From contig NZ_QFLI01000001.1 of NCBI RefSeq assembly GCF_003202155.1, positions 620,001 through 684,000 of the forward strand: 64,000 nucleotides of DNA, written 5' to 3'. The notes under the pieces are model-generated. The model worked only from the letters and a program-made list of their open reading frames with translations, did no database searches and had not been told where the DNA came from. Of the stretch, positions 53,855-62,743 are shown in pieces. The first letter of the stretch is position 1. The number at the start of each line of letters is the position of its first letter. Both the position numbers and the translations under genes were made by a program. The stretch comes from Marinifilum breve. Its GTDB lineage: Bacteria; Bacteroidota; Bacteroidia; Bacteroidales; Marinifilaceae.

Positions 53855-55675
53855 ATGAAGAAAATTGAACTATTGGCTCCTGCTAAAAACTTGGAAACAG
53901 GTATAGCAGCCATTAATTATGGAGCCGACGCCGTATATATTGGAGCACCCAAATTTGGAGCACGCTCTGCCGCAGGAAATACTTTGGAAGATATTGGTGA
54001 ACTAATACAATATGCTCATAAATACTGGGCTAAAGTATTTATTACCATGAATACCATTCTGTACGATCATGAATTAAACGAAGCTGAAAAACTAATTCAT
54101 AAACTGTATGAAATGGGAGCTGATGCTCTCATTGTTCAGGATATGGGAATTCTGGAAATGGATTTGCCTCCTATCGAATTGCATGCCAGTACTCAAACTC
54201 ACAATTACGATTTGGAGAGAATTCAATTTTTAGAGAAAGTTGGATTCAAAAGAATCATTCTTGCAAGAGAATTGTCTCTTGAAGAGATTAAAAACATCAG
54301 AAAGCATACAAATGTAGAACTGGAGTATTTTGTTCATGGTGCACTATGTGTTTCGCTTAGCGGACAATGCTATTTCTCTCATGCCATTGGCGGACGCTCA
54401 GCCAATCGTGGTGAATGCAGTCAGGCTTGTCGTATGAAATATGATTTGGTTGATGATGAAGGAAAGGTAATTGCTAAAGATAAACACCTTCTGTCTCTTA
54501 AAGATTTGAATTTATCTAATCATTTAGGTGATATTGTAGACTCTGGCATTTGTTCTTTAAAGATTGAAGGTAGGTTAAAGGATAGTTCCTATCTGAAAAA
54601 TATCACGAGTTACTACCGACAATCATTGGATAAAATTTTCAATAAGAAAAGAGAATACGAGAAAGCCTCATCGGGAACCATAAAACCTGGCTTTAAACCC
54701 GATCCTGATGTTACCTTTAATCGTGGATATACATCTTACTTTTTTACAGGCAGAATTCCTGAGATTGCCAATTTCCATACGCCAAAATCAATGGGTAAAG
54801 AAATTGGAAGAATCCGGGAAGTCAAAAAGGATCACATTGTTGTTGATAGCAAATTTAAACTACACAATGGCGATGGACTTTGTTTCTTTAACAAGAATAA
54901 GCTTTTAAAAGGATTTCAGGTAAATGGCGTTCAGGGAAACAAGATCTTTCCCAATGATATGAATATGCTTCAAAGAGGAGTTGGCTTGTTTCGAAACAAC
55001 GATCATGAATTTTCGAAAGCTCTAAAAAAAGACAATTCCATTAGAAAAATTGGCGTTGAATTCTATCTGGATATTTTTGATGGTTGTATAAATCTTACTG
55101 CAATAGATGAAGATGAGATCTCTGCTAACATTCAAATTCAGGAGGAATTTGAATCTGCAAAAAATGAGGAATTGGCTTTAAGCAATATCAAAAAGCAACT
55201 TCAAAAAAGTGGCGATTCAATCTTTGAAATCAATAATATCCAAATCAACTGTGATAAAGTTCCTTTTATCCAGGCAAAGAAATTAAATGATTTGCGAAGA
55301 CAATGTTTGGAGCAATTGACAGAAATTAGAATAGAAGCGGCAAAACAAGAAGAAAGTAGACCATTGATTGCTCATCCACAATACCCTGCAAAAGAATTAA
55401 GCTATATGGGAAATGTGGTGAATTGCAAGGCTGAAGAGTTCTATCACAAATGCGGAGTAGAAAAAATCGAAAAGGGTTTCGAACTACAAAAAAATCATAC
55501 TGGAAAAACCATCATGACAACAAAACATTGTTTGCGTCATGAATTTGGAATGTGCCAGAAATTAACCAAGACTGAAAAGGAGAAAAATCAGGCATTGTTT
55601 TTGGTAGATAATAAAAACCGCTACAAGTTGGAATTCAACTGTCAGCGCTGCGAAATGAAGATTATCTTCGGATAA
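53855..55675 (+). CDS. U32 family protein (RlhA/TrhP-like RNA hydroxylation enzyme)
   Basis: The protein (about 606 residues from the ATG at 53855) is a U32 family member, annotated as peptidase. The start ELLAPAKNLETGIAAINYGADAVYIG, the Cys-rich CVSLSGQCYFS...GGRSANRGECSQACRM and the C-terminal CLRHEFGMC and CQRCEM are seen. Members studied in other bacteria (RlhA, TrhP) hydroxylate rRNA or tRNA bases and hold a [4Fe-4S] cluster, so RNA modification is more likely than proteolysis. The long form with a C-terminal domain resembles RlhA. The AlbA_2 gene follows 49 bp downstream. Confidence 0.88.
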   Translation: MKKIELLAPAKNLETGIAAINYGADAVYIGAPKFGARSAAGNTLEDIGELIQYAHKYWAKVFITMNTILYDHELNEAEKLIHKLYEMGADALIVQDMGILEMDLPPIELHASTQTHNYDLERIQFLEKVGFKRIILARELSLEEIKNIRKHTNVELEYFVHGALCVSLSGQCYFSHAIGGRSANRGECSQACRMKYDLVDDEGKVIAKDKHLLSLKDLNLSNHLGDIVDSGICSLKIEGRLKDSSYLKNITSYYRQSLDKIFNKKREYEKASSGTIKPGFKPDPDVTFNRGYTSYFFTGRIPEIANFHTPKSMGKEIGRIREVKKDHIVVDSKFKLHNGDGLCFFNKNKLLKGFQVNGVQGNKIFPNDMNMLQRGVGLFRNNDHEFSKALKKDNSIRKIGVEFYLDIFDGCINLTAIDEDEISANIQIQEEFESAKNEELALSNIKKQLQKSGDSIFEINNIQINCDKVPFIQAKKLNDLRRQCLEQLTEIRIEAAKQEESRPLIAHPQYPAKELSYMGNVVNCKAEEFYHKCGVEKIEKGFELQKNHTGKTIMTTKHCLRHEFGMCQKLTKTEKEKNQALFLVDNKNRYKLEFNCQRCEMKIIFG

Positions 55676-55724
55676 TCTTCGAATTGAAATTACTGATATT
55701 ACGAACCGTTAAAGTTTTTTGATT

Positions 55725-56372
55725 ATGGTTCACTATATAGAAAAACTAATTCGTGAAGGCGAACACCAACAACAAGATTTTAAATTTTGTATTACTGATT
55801 CACGAAAAATTGCCAAATCATTATCGGCTTTTGCCAATACCGATGGTGGCAGACTACTTATTGGTGTGAAAGACAATGGCAAAATTGCTGGAACCATTGT
55901 TGATGAAGAGTTTCATATGATTCAGGCTGCAGCAGAAATGTATTCTAAACCTAAAATAGAGTTCGAAAGTAAGGTTTGGACTGTACATGGTAAAAATGTA
56001 CTCGAGATTACGATAGAACCATCGGATGATATGCCCCATTATGCCCAAAATGAAAATGGAAAATGGTTGGCATACGTACGAAAAGATGATGAAAACAAAC
56101 TAGCAAACAGAATTCTTCTGGAAGTTTGGAAACGCAAATCAAAATCTACAGGTACATATCTGGAGTATACCAAAACTGAAAGTTTATTGCTTGAGCATCT
56201 CAAAACTAATGAAAGTATTAGCTTGAATAAATTCTGTAAACTGGCAAAAATAAGCCGATATAAAGCGGAGCGAATTCTTGTAAAATTAATATGCTGGGAA
56301 GTATTGGAACCTAATTTTGAAGAAAAAGGAACCAGCTATAAATTGAAACAGGTAGAAAGCAGTTCTTTATAG
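55725..56372 (+). CDS. AlbA_2 (Schlafen-type) domain protein with C-terminal winged helix
   Basis: From the ATG at 55725 the protein has about 215 residues (a TTG at 55719 is also open). The AlbA_2/Schlafen AlbA domain spans about 4-130 with EHQQQDFKF, SLSAFANTDGGRLLIGVKDNG and YVRKDDENKLA. A winged-helix-like part follows (ISLNKFCKLAKISRYKAERILVKL). Such proteins are putative nucleic-acid-binding regulators; some relatives are nucleases, and no catalytic site is evident here. It follows the U32 gene closely. Confidence 0.85.
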   Translation: MVHYIEKLIREGEHQQQDFKFCITDSRKIAKSLSAFANTDGGRLLIGVKDNGKIAGTIVDEEFHMIQAAAEMYSKPKIEFESKVWTVHGKNVLEITIEPSDDMPHYAQNENGKWLAYVRKDDENKLANRILLEVWKRKSKSTGTYLEYTKTESLLLEHLKTNESISLNKFCKLAKISRYKAERILVKLICWEVLEPNFEEKGTSYKLKQVESSSL

Positions 56373-56559
56373 AAAAATCATAAAAACTTTCATGATGAAG
56401 TTCGAATCACCAACAGAAATGGAAGTTTTCATGATGTGTAATTTTGTTATTGTGTAAATATAAAATTAGAACTATGCATCATAGTATAGTCCATTGATTT
56501 TCCGTGATTTTCCGCTATTCAAACTCTTCAAGACTTTCAGAAAAAAAGGCATAAAAAAA
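56373..56559. other. Intergenic stretch left of the structured RNA
   Basis: The 187 bp after the AlbA_2 gene have no gene. Seen on the minus strand, the part next to the RNA (56552-56558 and the A-run at 56541-56547) gives T-runs that would end the RNA. Confidence 0.4.
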
Positions 56560-56765
56560 CCGCATTAATTAATGGGATTTTAAACTCCTGTACGACAGGA
56601 TTTGAGTGCCTGCTTGGTCAAGTTTCCCCTGTGCCGAAGCAACCCGAAGGTTGGGGCCTGCTTTTGCAAGCATGTTGCTTTCTCGGTATGTGATAACTGT
56701 TGAGTTTAACAATCGCTAATTAATGCGGAATGCGTTTATCTTGTATGTAAAGAACGTTCTGTTTC
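56545..56765 (-). ncRNA. ssrS: Structured RNA, probable 6S RNA
   Basis: The ends pair perfectly: CCGCATTAATTA at 56560-56571 with TAATTAATGCGG at 56717-56728. Inside are a second helix (TTAAACTC/GAGTTTAA), a large central open region, and an apical arm (GCCGA-AGCAAC with GTTGCTT..TCGGT) with small hairpins. This long rod with a central bubble is the 6S RNA layout, a promoter mimic that binds RNA polymerase. The minus strand is favoured because T-runs follow the closing stem at its left end and a promoter (TACTTTGC at 56778-56771) lies on the right. The plus strand has E. coli-6S-like words (CCCCTGTGCCGA), so orientation is not certain. Confidence 0.6.
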
Positions 56766-56770
56766 TACTT

Positions 56771-56801
56771 GCAAAGTAAGCAAGAATCTACCATTAAACA
56801 A
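56771..56801 (-). promoter_or_regulatory. Promoter for the 6S-like RNA
   Basis: On the minus strand TTG (56801-56799) is followed by 20 bp and TACTTTGC (56778-56771), close to the consensus. Transcription would start near 56765, about 37 nt before the closing stem. Confidence 0.5.
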
Positions 56802-56914
56802 GGGTTTCAGTGTTTTTTTCATTCATTTTTTGACGAATCGCAAGCTAGAGTAACTGCAACATTCAAATAATTAAAAGCTTATTAAAAATTTTATTTGTTA
56901 CATATTCTCTTCAC

Positions 56915-56945
56915 TTTGGCGTACCATGCAATATTCTTATTTTTG
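56915..56945 (+). promoter_or_regulatory. Bacteroidota-type promoter for the TatD-tcdA-ogt run
   Basis: TTTG (56915-56918), 19 bp, then TATTTTTG (56938-56945) is a full match to the consensus. It lies 20 bp before the TatD start at 56965. Confidence 0.8.
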
Positions 56946-56964
56946 CGTTTATTAAATCATAAAT

Positions 56965-57624
56965 ATGGCATCAATTCCTTACATAGATATTCATACTCAT
57001 CAAGTGGATTCTGACCAAGAAATCCTTTCTATTATTAATATGAGCATTGGTGAATCTATAAATGAATTGGATAGGAATCAAGCCTATTCAATTGGAATTC
57101 ATCCTTGGGACATTGAAAAATTAGAGATCGATTCTATAGATATTTATTTAAAAGAGTTTTCTGCTAATAAGAGCAATATAGCTATTGGCGAGATTGGTCT
57201 TGATAAGTTGATTAGCACCGATTTTTCTATTCAGGAGAAATTTTTCACTGCACAACTTCAATTGGCAAAATTAACTCAAAAACCAGTAATTATTCACTGC
57301 GTTAAATCTCAAGAAGAACTTCTTAAGATTAAGCAAGCAAATGAAACTGGAACTACATGGATTTTTCATGGCTATAATAAGAGTTTACAAATGGCAAAGG
57401 ATTTATTAAAGTTTGGATTTTTCCTTTCATTTGGAGAAAACTTGTTAAAAAACGAAAATCTTCAGAAAGTTTTTCGTGAAGTCCCATTGGATAAAATATT
57501 TCTTGAAACTGATGATAAGCAGATTGATATTAGAAAAATTTATCAAAAGGCAGCTGAAATTAAAGGAATTGAAATTGACGTTTTAAAAGAACAAATTCTA
57601 TTAAATTACCTAAAGTGTTTTTAA
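56965..57624 (+). CDS. TatD family metal-dependent hydrolase
   Basis: The 219-residue protein has the TIM-barrel metal-binding marks of TatD: DIHTHQ near 7-12, GEIGLDK near 76, IIHCVKSQEE near 109, FHGYNKS near 131 and LETDDKQ near 180. At 219 residues it is shorter than typical TatD (about 260) but keeps the metal ligands. TatD proteins are 3'-5' exonucleases or phosphoesterases. It is the first gene of a run with tcdA (4 bp downstream) and ogt. Confidence 0.87.
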   Translation: MASIPYIDIHTHQVDSDQEILSIINMSIGESINELDRNQAYSIGIHPWDIEKLEIDSIDIYLKEFSANKSNIAIGEIGLDKLISTDFSIQEKFFTAQLQLAKLTQKPVIIHCVKSQEELLKIKQANETGTTWIFHGYNKSLQMAKDLLKFGFFLSFGENLLKNENLQKVFREVPLDKIFLETDDKQIDIRKIYQKAAEIKGIEIDVLKEQILLNYLKCF

Positions 57625-57627
57625 AAT

Positions 57628-58350
57628 ATGAGTGAAGAGTGGTTGAGCAGAACGAATCTGTTATTGGGAAGTGAAAAACTAGAAAAATTACAGAATTCGC
57701 ATGTTCTTGTAGTTGGATTAGGCGGAGTTGGAGCATATGCAGCAGAGCAAATCTGTCGTGCAGGAGTTGGAAAAATGACTATTGTTGATGGAGATACCAT
57801 TGACACATCTAATATTAATCGACAACTACCAGCAACAACCTCAAATGTGAACAAAGATAAAGCTGAGGTTATGGGAGCTCGTCTTTTAGATATCAATCCG
57901 AATTTGGATTTAAGAATTCTTAATGAATATCTTAAAGATGAACGAATGATTGAAGTATTAAAGGAAGAGGAATACGATTATGTGGTTGATGCCATTGATA
58001 CATTGGCTCCAAAAATTTTCTTGATCTACCATAGTCTGCAAAACAATTTGAAAATTGTAAGTGCAATGGGTGCTGGCGGCAAAACAGATCCAAGTAAAAT
58101 TCAAATTGCCGATATTTCTAAATCCTACAATTGCAAGTTGGCTCGCATGCTTCGAAAACGCCTTCATAAACTTGGTGTATACAAAGGCGTACAAGTCGTG
58201 TTCTCTCCTGAAGATGTTTCTAAAGATGCAGTAATTCTGGATGAAAGCAGAAACAAAAAATCAAATGTAGGAACCATTTCTTACATGCCTCCATTGTTTG
58301 GTTGTTTTATTTCATCGGTAGTAATTAAAGGATTATTGGCAGATTCTTAA
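57628..58350 (+). CDS. tcdA: TcdA, tRNA threonylcarbamoyladenosine dehydratase
   Basis: The 240-residue ThiF/E1-like enzyme cyclises t6A37 of tRNA with ATP. The nucleotide loop GLGGVGAYAAEQICRAGVG is at about 31-49, the ATP-contacting NINRQLPAT near 70, VVDAIDT near 118, and the region KSYNCKLARMLRKRLHK (in place of the usual DPLARxxRxxLR) near 170. FGCFISSVVIKGLL at the end corresponds to the family membrane-like helix. It follows the TatD gene by 4 bp. Confidence 0.9.
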   Translation: MSEEWLSRTNLLLGSEKLEKLQNSHVLVVGLGGVGAYAAEQICRAGVGKMTIVDGDTIDTSNINRQLPATTSNVNKDKAEVMGARLLDINPNLDLRILNEYLKDERMIEVLKEEEYDYVVDAIDTLAPKIFLIYHSLQNNLKIVSAMGAGGKTDPSKIQIADISKSYNCKLARMLRKRLHKLGVYKGVQVVFSPEDVSKDAVILDESRNKKSNVGTISYMPPLFGCFISSVVIKGLLADS

Positions 58351-58367
58351 ATCTAAAATTAAGTCAT

Positions 58368-58874
58368 ATGCTCTATTTTGATATTATCTCCTCTCCCATT
58401 GGGCAGCTTCTGCTTTTAGCAAGCGATAAGGGATTGAAAAAAATTCTGTTTGAAGAACAAATTGATCTGGAAAACATTTCGGACGACTGGCAGCAGGATT
58501 CCTCGAAACTTGAACAGGTACAAACTCAACTCAAAGAATACTTTGAGAAGAAACGAACAAGCTTTAGCCTGGATCTTGATCCCGAAGGAACGGTTTTTCA
58601 AAAACAAATTTGGAAAGAATTGGAAGAAATTCCTTTTGGAGAAATCAGATCATACCTAGACATAGCCAATTCTATTGAAAAACCCAATGCTTGCAGAGCA
58701 ATTGGAATGGCTAACTCAAAAAATCCAATTCCAATTATCATTCCATGTCATAGAGTAATTGGTAAAAATGGAAAACTTACAGGGTATGCGGGAGGACTTG
58801 ATATTAAAGCCAAACTATTACAAATAGAAGGCATCGACTTGGGTGATGACTCACAACAATTCGAGTTATTTTAA
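58368..58874 (+). CDS. ogt: Methylated-DNA-[protein]-cysteine S-methyltransferase (Ogt type)
   Basis: The 168-residue protein transfers the O6-alkyl group of guanine to its own cysteine. The active site PCHRVIG is intact in IPIIIPCHRVIGKNG, the arginine-finger region GEIRSY is present, and the C-terminal GYAGGLDIKAKLLQIEG is typical. It is a single-domain Ogt-type repair protein, without the Ada regulator part. It follows tcdA by 18 bp. Confidence 0.94.
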   Translation: MLYFDIISSPIGQLLLLASDKGLKKILFEEQIDLENISDDWQQDSSKLEQVQTQLKEYFEKKRTSFSLDLDPEGTVFQKQIWKELEEIPFGEIRSYLDIANSIEKPNACRAIGMANSKNPIPIIIPCHRVIGKNGKLTGYAGGLDIKAKLLQIEGIDLGDDSQQFELF

Positions 58875-58963
58875 GGTTTAATTTATTTTTTGAAAAATAT
58901 CACAATACTCCTTATTCAACTTTTATAAGCTTTAACTTTAATATAAAGCACTTTCTCTTGAAT

Positions 58964-58971
58964 TATCTTTG
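58964..58971 (+). promoter_or_regulatory. -7 box upstream of the NMO-like gene
   Basis: TATCTTTG lies 91 bp before the ATG at 59062. No good -33 TTG was found at the usual distance, so support is moderate. Confidence 0.45.
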
Positions 58972-59061
58972 ATTTGATGGCTATTTGATCTAACTTGCCA
59001 CACGATAAAAAAGCCGATGCATAACATTGGTAAAGTATCATTAAATCAATAAAAACAATTC

Positions 59062-60858
59062 ATGAGTAAAATTTTAGGACATAGTTTCCACATTCCTGTT
59101 ATGGGTACAGGATTTACAGTGGATACTCCTGTAAAAGTGGCTCATTTGGGGATTTCTTCGGTAGTATCAATCGTAGATGATGTTCTTGTAGAGAAAATGC
59201 GAGAAATGTACTGCAAGAAATTAAGCCTTCCATTTAAGCCTATTACAGAAAAAACCAAAGATTTTCGTGCAGAAAGAATTACATCTTATCTAAATTTATT
59301 AGATAATTTGGTGAAGGAGAAGTTTGAAAATCTTAAAGAATCCATTCAGGATAAAGGAAAAGAGATTGAAGAATACTTAGATTTGCTTCCTGATTTTTCA
59401 GAAGTAAAGAAAGAATTCAAAGAAAAGTTTGCTGATAATCCTTATGTGAAAGAAGCAAAAGAATGGTTAAGCAATAACCTTCCTCTTGGGTCGATTGATG
59501 TAAATATCATGACCAAATTAGACAAGGGAAACCAATATGAAGGTGAAGATTTACCTGTAGAATTCAATGATGCCCATGCAGCTCTTCGTGGATTTGCGAT
59601 GAGTAACCTGGAGAGCTCCATGGTCCTTTCTGCTGGAATGAACCCACGTTTGTATGGCTACCTTGAGCAGTTCGATGATTTCTATCCAAATGCAAATGGA
59701 TATATCAAGAAAAAAATTGTTCTGAAAGTGAGCGATTACCGATCGGCTCTGATTCAAGGACGCTTTCTTGCCAAAAAGGGAATTTGGATTTCGGAATATC
59801 GAATTGAATCAGGCTTGAACTGTGGTGGGCACGCATTTGCCACCGATGGCTTTTTAATGGGCCCTATCCTTCAGGAGTTCAAAGAAAAAAGAGATGAATT
59901 AAGAGACAGCCTTAATCCTGTTCTTTTTGACACCCTAAAGGAAAAAGGAAAAACTATTCCTTCCGAGCCACTAAGCATTAAAGTTACCGCTCAGGGAGGT
60001 GTAGGAACTGCAGAAGAGCATGAATTCCTAATGAAGCAATACAATTTGGATTCAATTGGCTGGGGGTCTCCATTTTTAATGGTACCGGAAGCTTGCGATG
60101 TTGATGATAAAACATTGTCGTTACTTGAAAAAGCCGATGAAGAAGATCTTTCTTTAAGTCACGCCTCTCCTCTTGGTGTAAGATTCAATAATTTGAACAG
60201 CAATACCAGAGATGCTGATGTTTGGGATAGATTAAAGCAAAATAAACCAGGTAGTCCATGTACCAAGCGATACATGATCGCGAATACTGAGTTTACCAAG
60301 GAACCGATTTGTACTGCTTCACGTCAGTATCAGAAATTAAAGCTAGCTCACTTAAGAGAACAAAACTTACCAAAAGAAGAGCTTGAAAAGGAGATAAATC
60401 TTTTACTTCAAAAGACATGTTTGTGTAAAGGATTATCCACTGCTTCCTATTTGGTGAATGATATTGATACGAATAAAGATGGTGATGGTGTTTCAATTTG
60501 TCCAGGGCCAAACCTTGCTTATTTCACGAAAAAGGTGAAGCTAAAAGAGATGATTGATCACATTTACAATCGTACCAATTTGATCGAAAGAAAAGACAGA
60601 CCTCACATGTTTATTAAAGAATTGAATTTGTATTACGACTACTTAAAAGAACAAGTGTCGGAAATCAAGAATCCAATTCCTAAACAAATTAAATCTCTTG
60701 AAGGATTTAAGAAAAACCTATTAAGTGGTGTTGATTACTATAAAGGTCTTTCCCAGAAGTTTTCAGATAAATATAATGACATGAAATATCAAGTCTCTAA
60801 AGATCTGGAAAAACTCGAAGGAGAAATTAAGAGTATTCTGATAAAAACAGAATCATAA
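59062..60858 (+). CDS. Divergent nitronate-monooxygenase/PfaD-like TIM-barrel protein
   Basis: I do not recognise this 598-residue protein as a named family. Its beginning (HIPVMGTGFTVDTPVKVAHLG, residues 8-28) matches the first strand of nitronate monooxygenase (NMO)/PfaD barrels. NCGGHAF near 254 resembles the NMO GGH substrate-site motif, and VTAQGGVGTAEE with GWGSPFLMVPEA (near 312-347) resembles the FMN phosphate-binding loops. There is an inserted charged helical section (about 70-150) and a C-terminal part with several cysteines (TKEPICTAS, KTCLCKGLS, VSICPGPN) that could bind a metal or an Fe-S cluster. It is a stand-alone gene with a strong terminator. Confidence 0.6.
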   Translation: MSKILGHSFHIPVMGTGFTVDTPVKVAHLGISSVVSIVDDVLVEKMREMYCKKLSLPFKPITEKTKDFRAERITSYLNLLDNLVKEKFENLKESIQDKGKEIEEYLDLLPDFSEVKKEFKEKFADNPYVKEAKEWLSNNLPLGSIDVNIMTKLDKGNQYEGEDLPVEFNDAHAALRGFAMSNLESSMVLSAGMNPRLYGYLEQFDDFYPNANGYIKKKIVLKVSDYRSALIQGRFLAKKGIWISEYRIESGLNCGGHAFATDGFLMGPILQEFKEKRDELRDSLNPVLFDTLKEKGKTIPSEPLSIKVTAQGGVGTAEEHEFLMKQYNLDSIGWGSPFLMVPEACDVDDKTLSLLEKADEEDLSLSHASPLGVRFNNLNSNTRDADVWDRLKQNKPGSPCTKRYMIANTEFTKEPICTASRQYQKLKLAHLREQNLPKEELEKEINLLLQKTCLCKGLSTASYLVNDIDTNKDGDGVSICPGPNLAYFTKKVKLKEMIDHIYNRTNLIERKDRPHMFIKELNLYYDYLKEQVSEIKNPIPKQIKSLEGFKKNLLSGVDYYKGLSQKFSDKYNDMKYQVSKDLEKLEGEIKSILIKTES

Positions 60859-60866
60859 ATCATAAC

Positions 60867-60905
60867 AAAGCCAATCTTTACAAGTCATAAAAGATTGGCT
60901 TTTTT
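60867..60905 (+). terminator. Rho-independent terminator after the NMO-like gene
   Basis: AAAGCCAATCTTT at 60867-60879 pairs perfectly with AAAGATTGGCTTT at 60890-60902, followed by a T-run. Confidence 0.9.
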
Positions 60906-61244
60906 CTTACCCACAAGACAACTTCATTAAACTTCTCCTTTATTTATGTCTCTTATGGCGTAAAACACCCATTGTATTTTGAGTGTATAACCCCTGTATT
61001 TTGGGTAAATTCAATCTATTTTCCTGTTACAAAAGAAACCATATTTGTAATGTGAAAGGGAAATCACAATGTTTAACCATACAATCATTGTGAGTGAGTA
61101 GAGAGGTAGTTTAATTTTCAACTGCGAATATACTTCAAATCCTACATTGTTTAGGTAAGGGTTAGAGTTTAGTAGGATTTGAAGTATTTCCCACTTATTA
61201 AATTGTATTTATTGGAACTTTTCCATATTGTTAGTTTTTGCTTC
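60906..61244. other. Intergenic region with hairpins, possible small RNA
   Basis: No protein gene is seen. Two near-copies of TGTATTTTGRGT lie 22 bp apart (60973, 60995). A CACAATG...CATTGTG inverted repeat lies near 61066-61090, and a 16-bp perfect inverted repeat follows at 61130-61187. A strong hairpin with a T-run then follows at 61245, so a small plus-strand RNA ending there is possible. No clear TAnnTTTG promoter was found. Confidence 0.45.
61130..61187. repeat. Perfect 16-bp inverted repeat with 26-base loop
   Basis: ATACTTCAAATCCTAC at 61130-61145 pairs without mismatch with GTAGGATTTGAAGTAT at 61172-61187. The loop is G/T-rich. It is not followed by a T-run, so it is not itself a terminator. 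Confidence 0.85.
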
Positions 61245-61290
61245 AAAACTGTAAAAAAGTTGTCACCAGACTTTTTTACAGTTTTTTTTA
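61245..61290 (+). terminator. Strong hairpin terminator of an unassigned transcript
   Basis: AAAACTGTAAAAAAGT at 61245-61260 pairs with ACTTTTTTACAGTTTT at 61270-61285, and a T-run follows on the plus strand. The NMO-like gene already has its own terminator 340 bp upstream, so this one may end a separate small RNA or act as a backup. Confidence 0.75.
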
Positions 61291-61291
61291 T

Positions 61292-61330
61292 AAAAAAAGC
61301 TGAAATCAATAAATTGAAATCAGCTTTCTA
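61292..61330 (-). terminator. Terminator of the citrate synthase gene
   Basis: On the minus strand AAGCTGA pairs with TCAGCTT, with an inner TCAAT/ATTGA helix, followed by seven T residues. It lies 18 bp after the gltA stop. Confidence 0.82.
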
Positions 61331-61347
61331 TCTTGCTTTATAATCGT

Positions 61348-62682
61348 TTAACTTTGTTGTGTTTCTACAACTTCCTTTTTAATACCTGCAATTTTCTCCA
61401 GCATATCAGTTGTAATAGATTTAGGACGTTCCAGAGGATAACCTAAAGCTCTGTCCCAAATAATATTGGCACAAATACCAATGGCTCTACCAATACCAAA
61501 TAAAACTGTATAGAAATCATATTCGGTAACACCATAATGCCATTGAATTACACCTGACTGAGCATCAACGTTAGGCCATGGATTTTTCGCCTTACCATGC
61601 TCCTTCAAAATTGGAGGTACCACATTGTAAAGTAAGTCAGCATATTTAAAAATTGGATCATCAGGCAAGTTCTTTAAGCTAAATTCACGTTGCAACATGT
61701 AGCGAGGATCTGTTTTACGCAGCACGGCATGACCGAAACCTGGAATTACCTGTCCTGAATTCAGAGTATCCCAAACAAACTGTTTCATTTCATCTTCTGT
61801 AGGCAATTTATTACCCATCTTATCCATCACATCCTGTAACCATCTTAAAACTTCCTGATTAGCCAAACCATGAAGTGGTCCTGCCAGGCCATTAATCATT
61901 GCTGATATCGACAAGTAAATATCCGATAATGAACTTGCTACCAAGTGACCGGTGTGAGCACTCACATTACCACTTTCGTGATCACTATGAATAATAAAAT
62001 GCAATCTTGATACATCATCGTAAGGTTTATCAATTCCCATCATATGTGCGAAGTTTCCGCCCATATCCAAATTAGGATTCGATTGGATTCTTGGTCCTTG
62101 TCGATACAATTTATTGTAGATATAAGAAGCAATTTCAGGAAGTTTAGCCAATAGGTTTAGCGCATCTTCATATGTTGCTTCCCAGTAATCTTTCTTATTT
62201 AAACCTGCATGGTATTGTCTGTTAAAAACCGATTCACGATTCAATGTTAGAATAGCAGTTGAGAAAATGGCCATTGGATGGCTGCAGCATGGGAAAGAAT
62301 CAATTACCTCATAAACATAGCGAGGAACAATTCTTCTCTTGCTAAATTCATCCACTACTTGCATTACCTCTTCCTGATTTGGAAAATCGCCGGTTAGCAA
62401 CAGGTAAAACAAACCTTCCACATAAGGCATTGTTCCACCTTTAGGTTTTGGCAAGTTTTCAATTACTTCTCCCAGTGTATATCCTCTGTAACGGATACCT
62501 TCCTCAGGATCCAGATAAGAAATATCAGTAACCAGTGATTTCAATCCCCTCATTCCTCCAATCACCTGAGATACGGTTACATTATCTACAACCACATCTC
62601 CATATTCCTTTAACAGGCGTTTTGTTCTTGGTCTGTGTTCTTCAATCTTCTCAGACAAAGTTTGTTTTAATGTTTTCTTCAT
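61348..62682 (-). CDS. gltA: Citrate synthase
   Basis: The 444-residue enzyme joins acetyl-CoA and oxaloacetate to citrate. The active-site segments are HSDHESGNVSAHTGHL (about 232-247), GPLHGLANQEVLRWL and PGFGHAVLRKTDPRYMLQREF. The overall wording is that of the eukaryote-like type I subgroup common in Bacteroidota rather than the E. coli hexameric type. The upstream neighbour on the same strand is aconitase, 61 bp away, so two successive TCA-cycle enzymes are probably co-transcribed. Confidence 0.95.
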   Translation of the reverse strand: MKKTLKQTLSEKIEEHRPRTKRLLKEYGDVVVDNVTVSQVIGGMRGLKSLVTDISYLDPEEGIRYRGYTLGEVIENLPKPKGGTMPYVEGLFYLLLTGDFPNQEEVMQVVDEFSKRRIVPRYVYEVIDSFPCCSHPMAIFSTAILTLNRESVFNRQYHAGLNKKDYWEATYEDALNLLAKLPEIASYIYNKLYRQGPRIQSNPNLDMGGNFAHMMGIDKPYDDVSRLHFIIHSDHESGNVSAHTGHLVASSLSDIYLSISAMINGLAGPLHGLANQEVLRWLQDVMDKMGNKLPTEDEMKQFVWDTLNSGQVIPGFGHAVLRKTDPRYMLQREFSLKNLPDDPIFKYADLLYNVVPPILKEHGKAKNPWPNVDAQSGVIQWHYGVTEYDFYTVLFGIGRAIGICANIIWDRALGYPLERPKSITTDMLEKIAGIKKEVVETQQS

Positions 62683-62743
62683 ATGGTCTATACTTTAGAA
62701 TTAGAATCAAGTGGGGTAATTGATTCCAGGATTATTTATTGTT

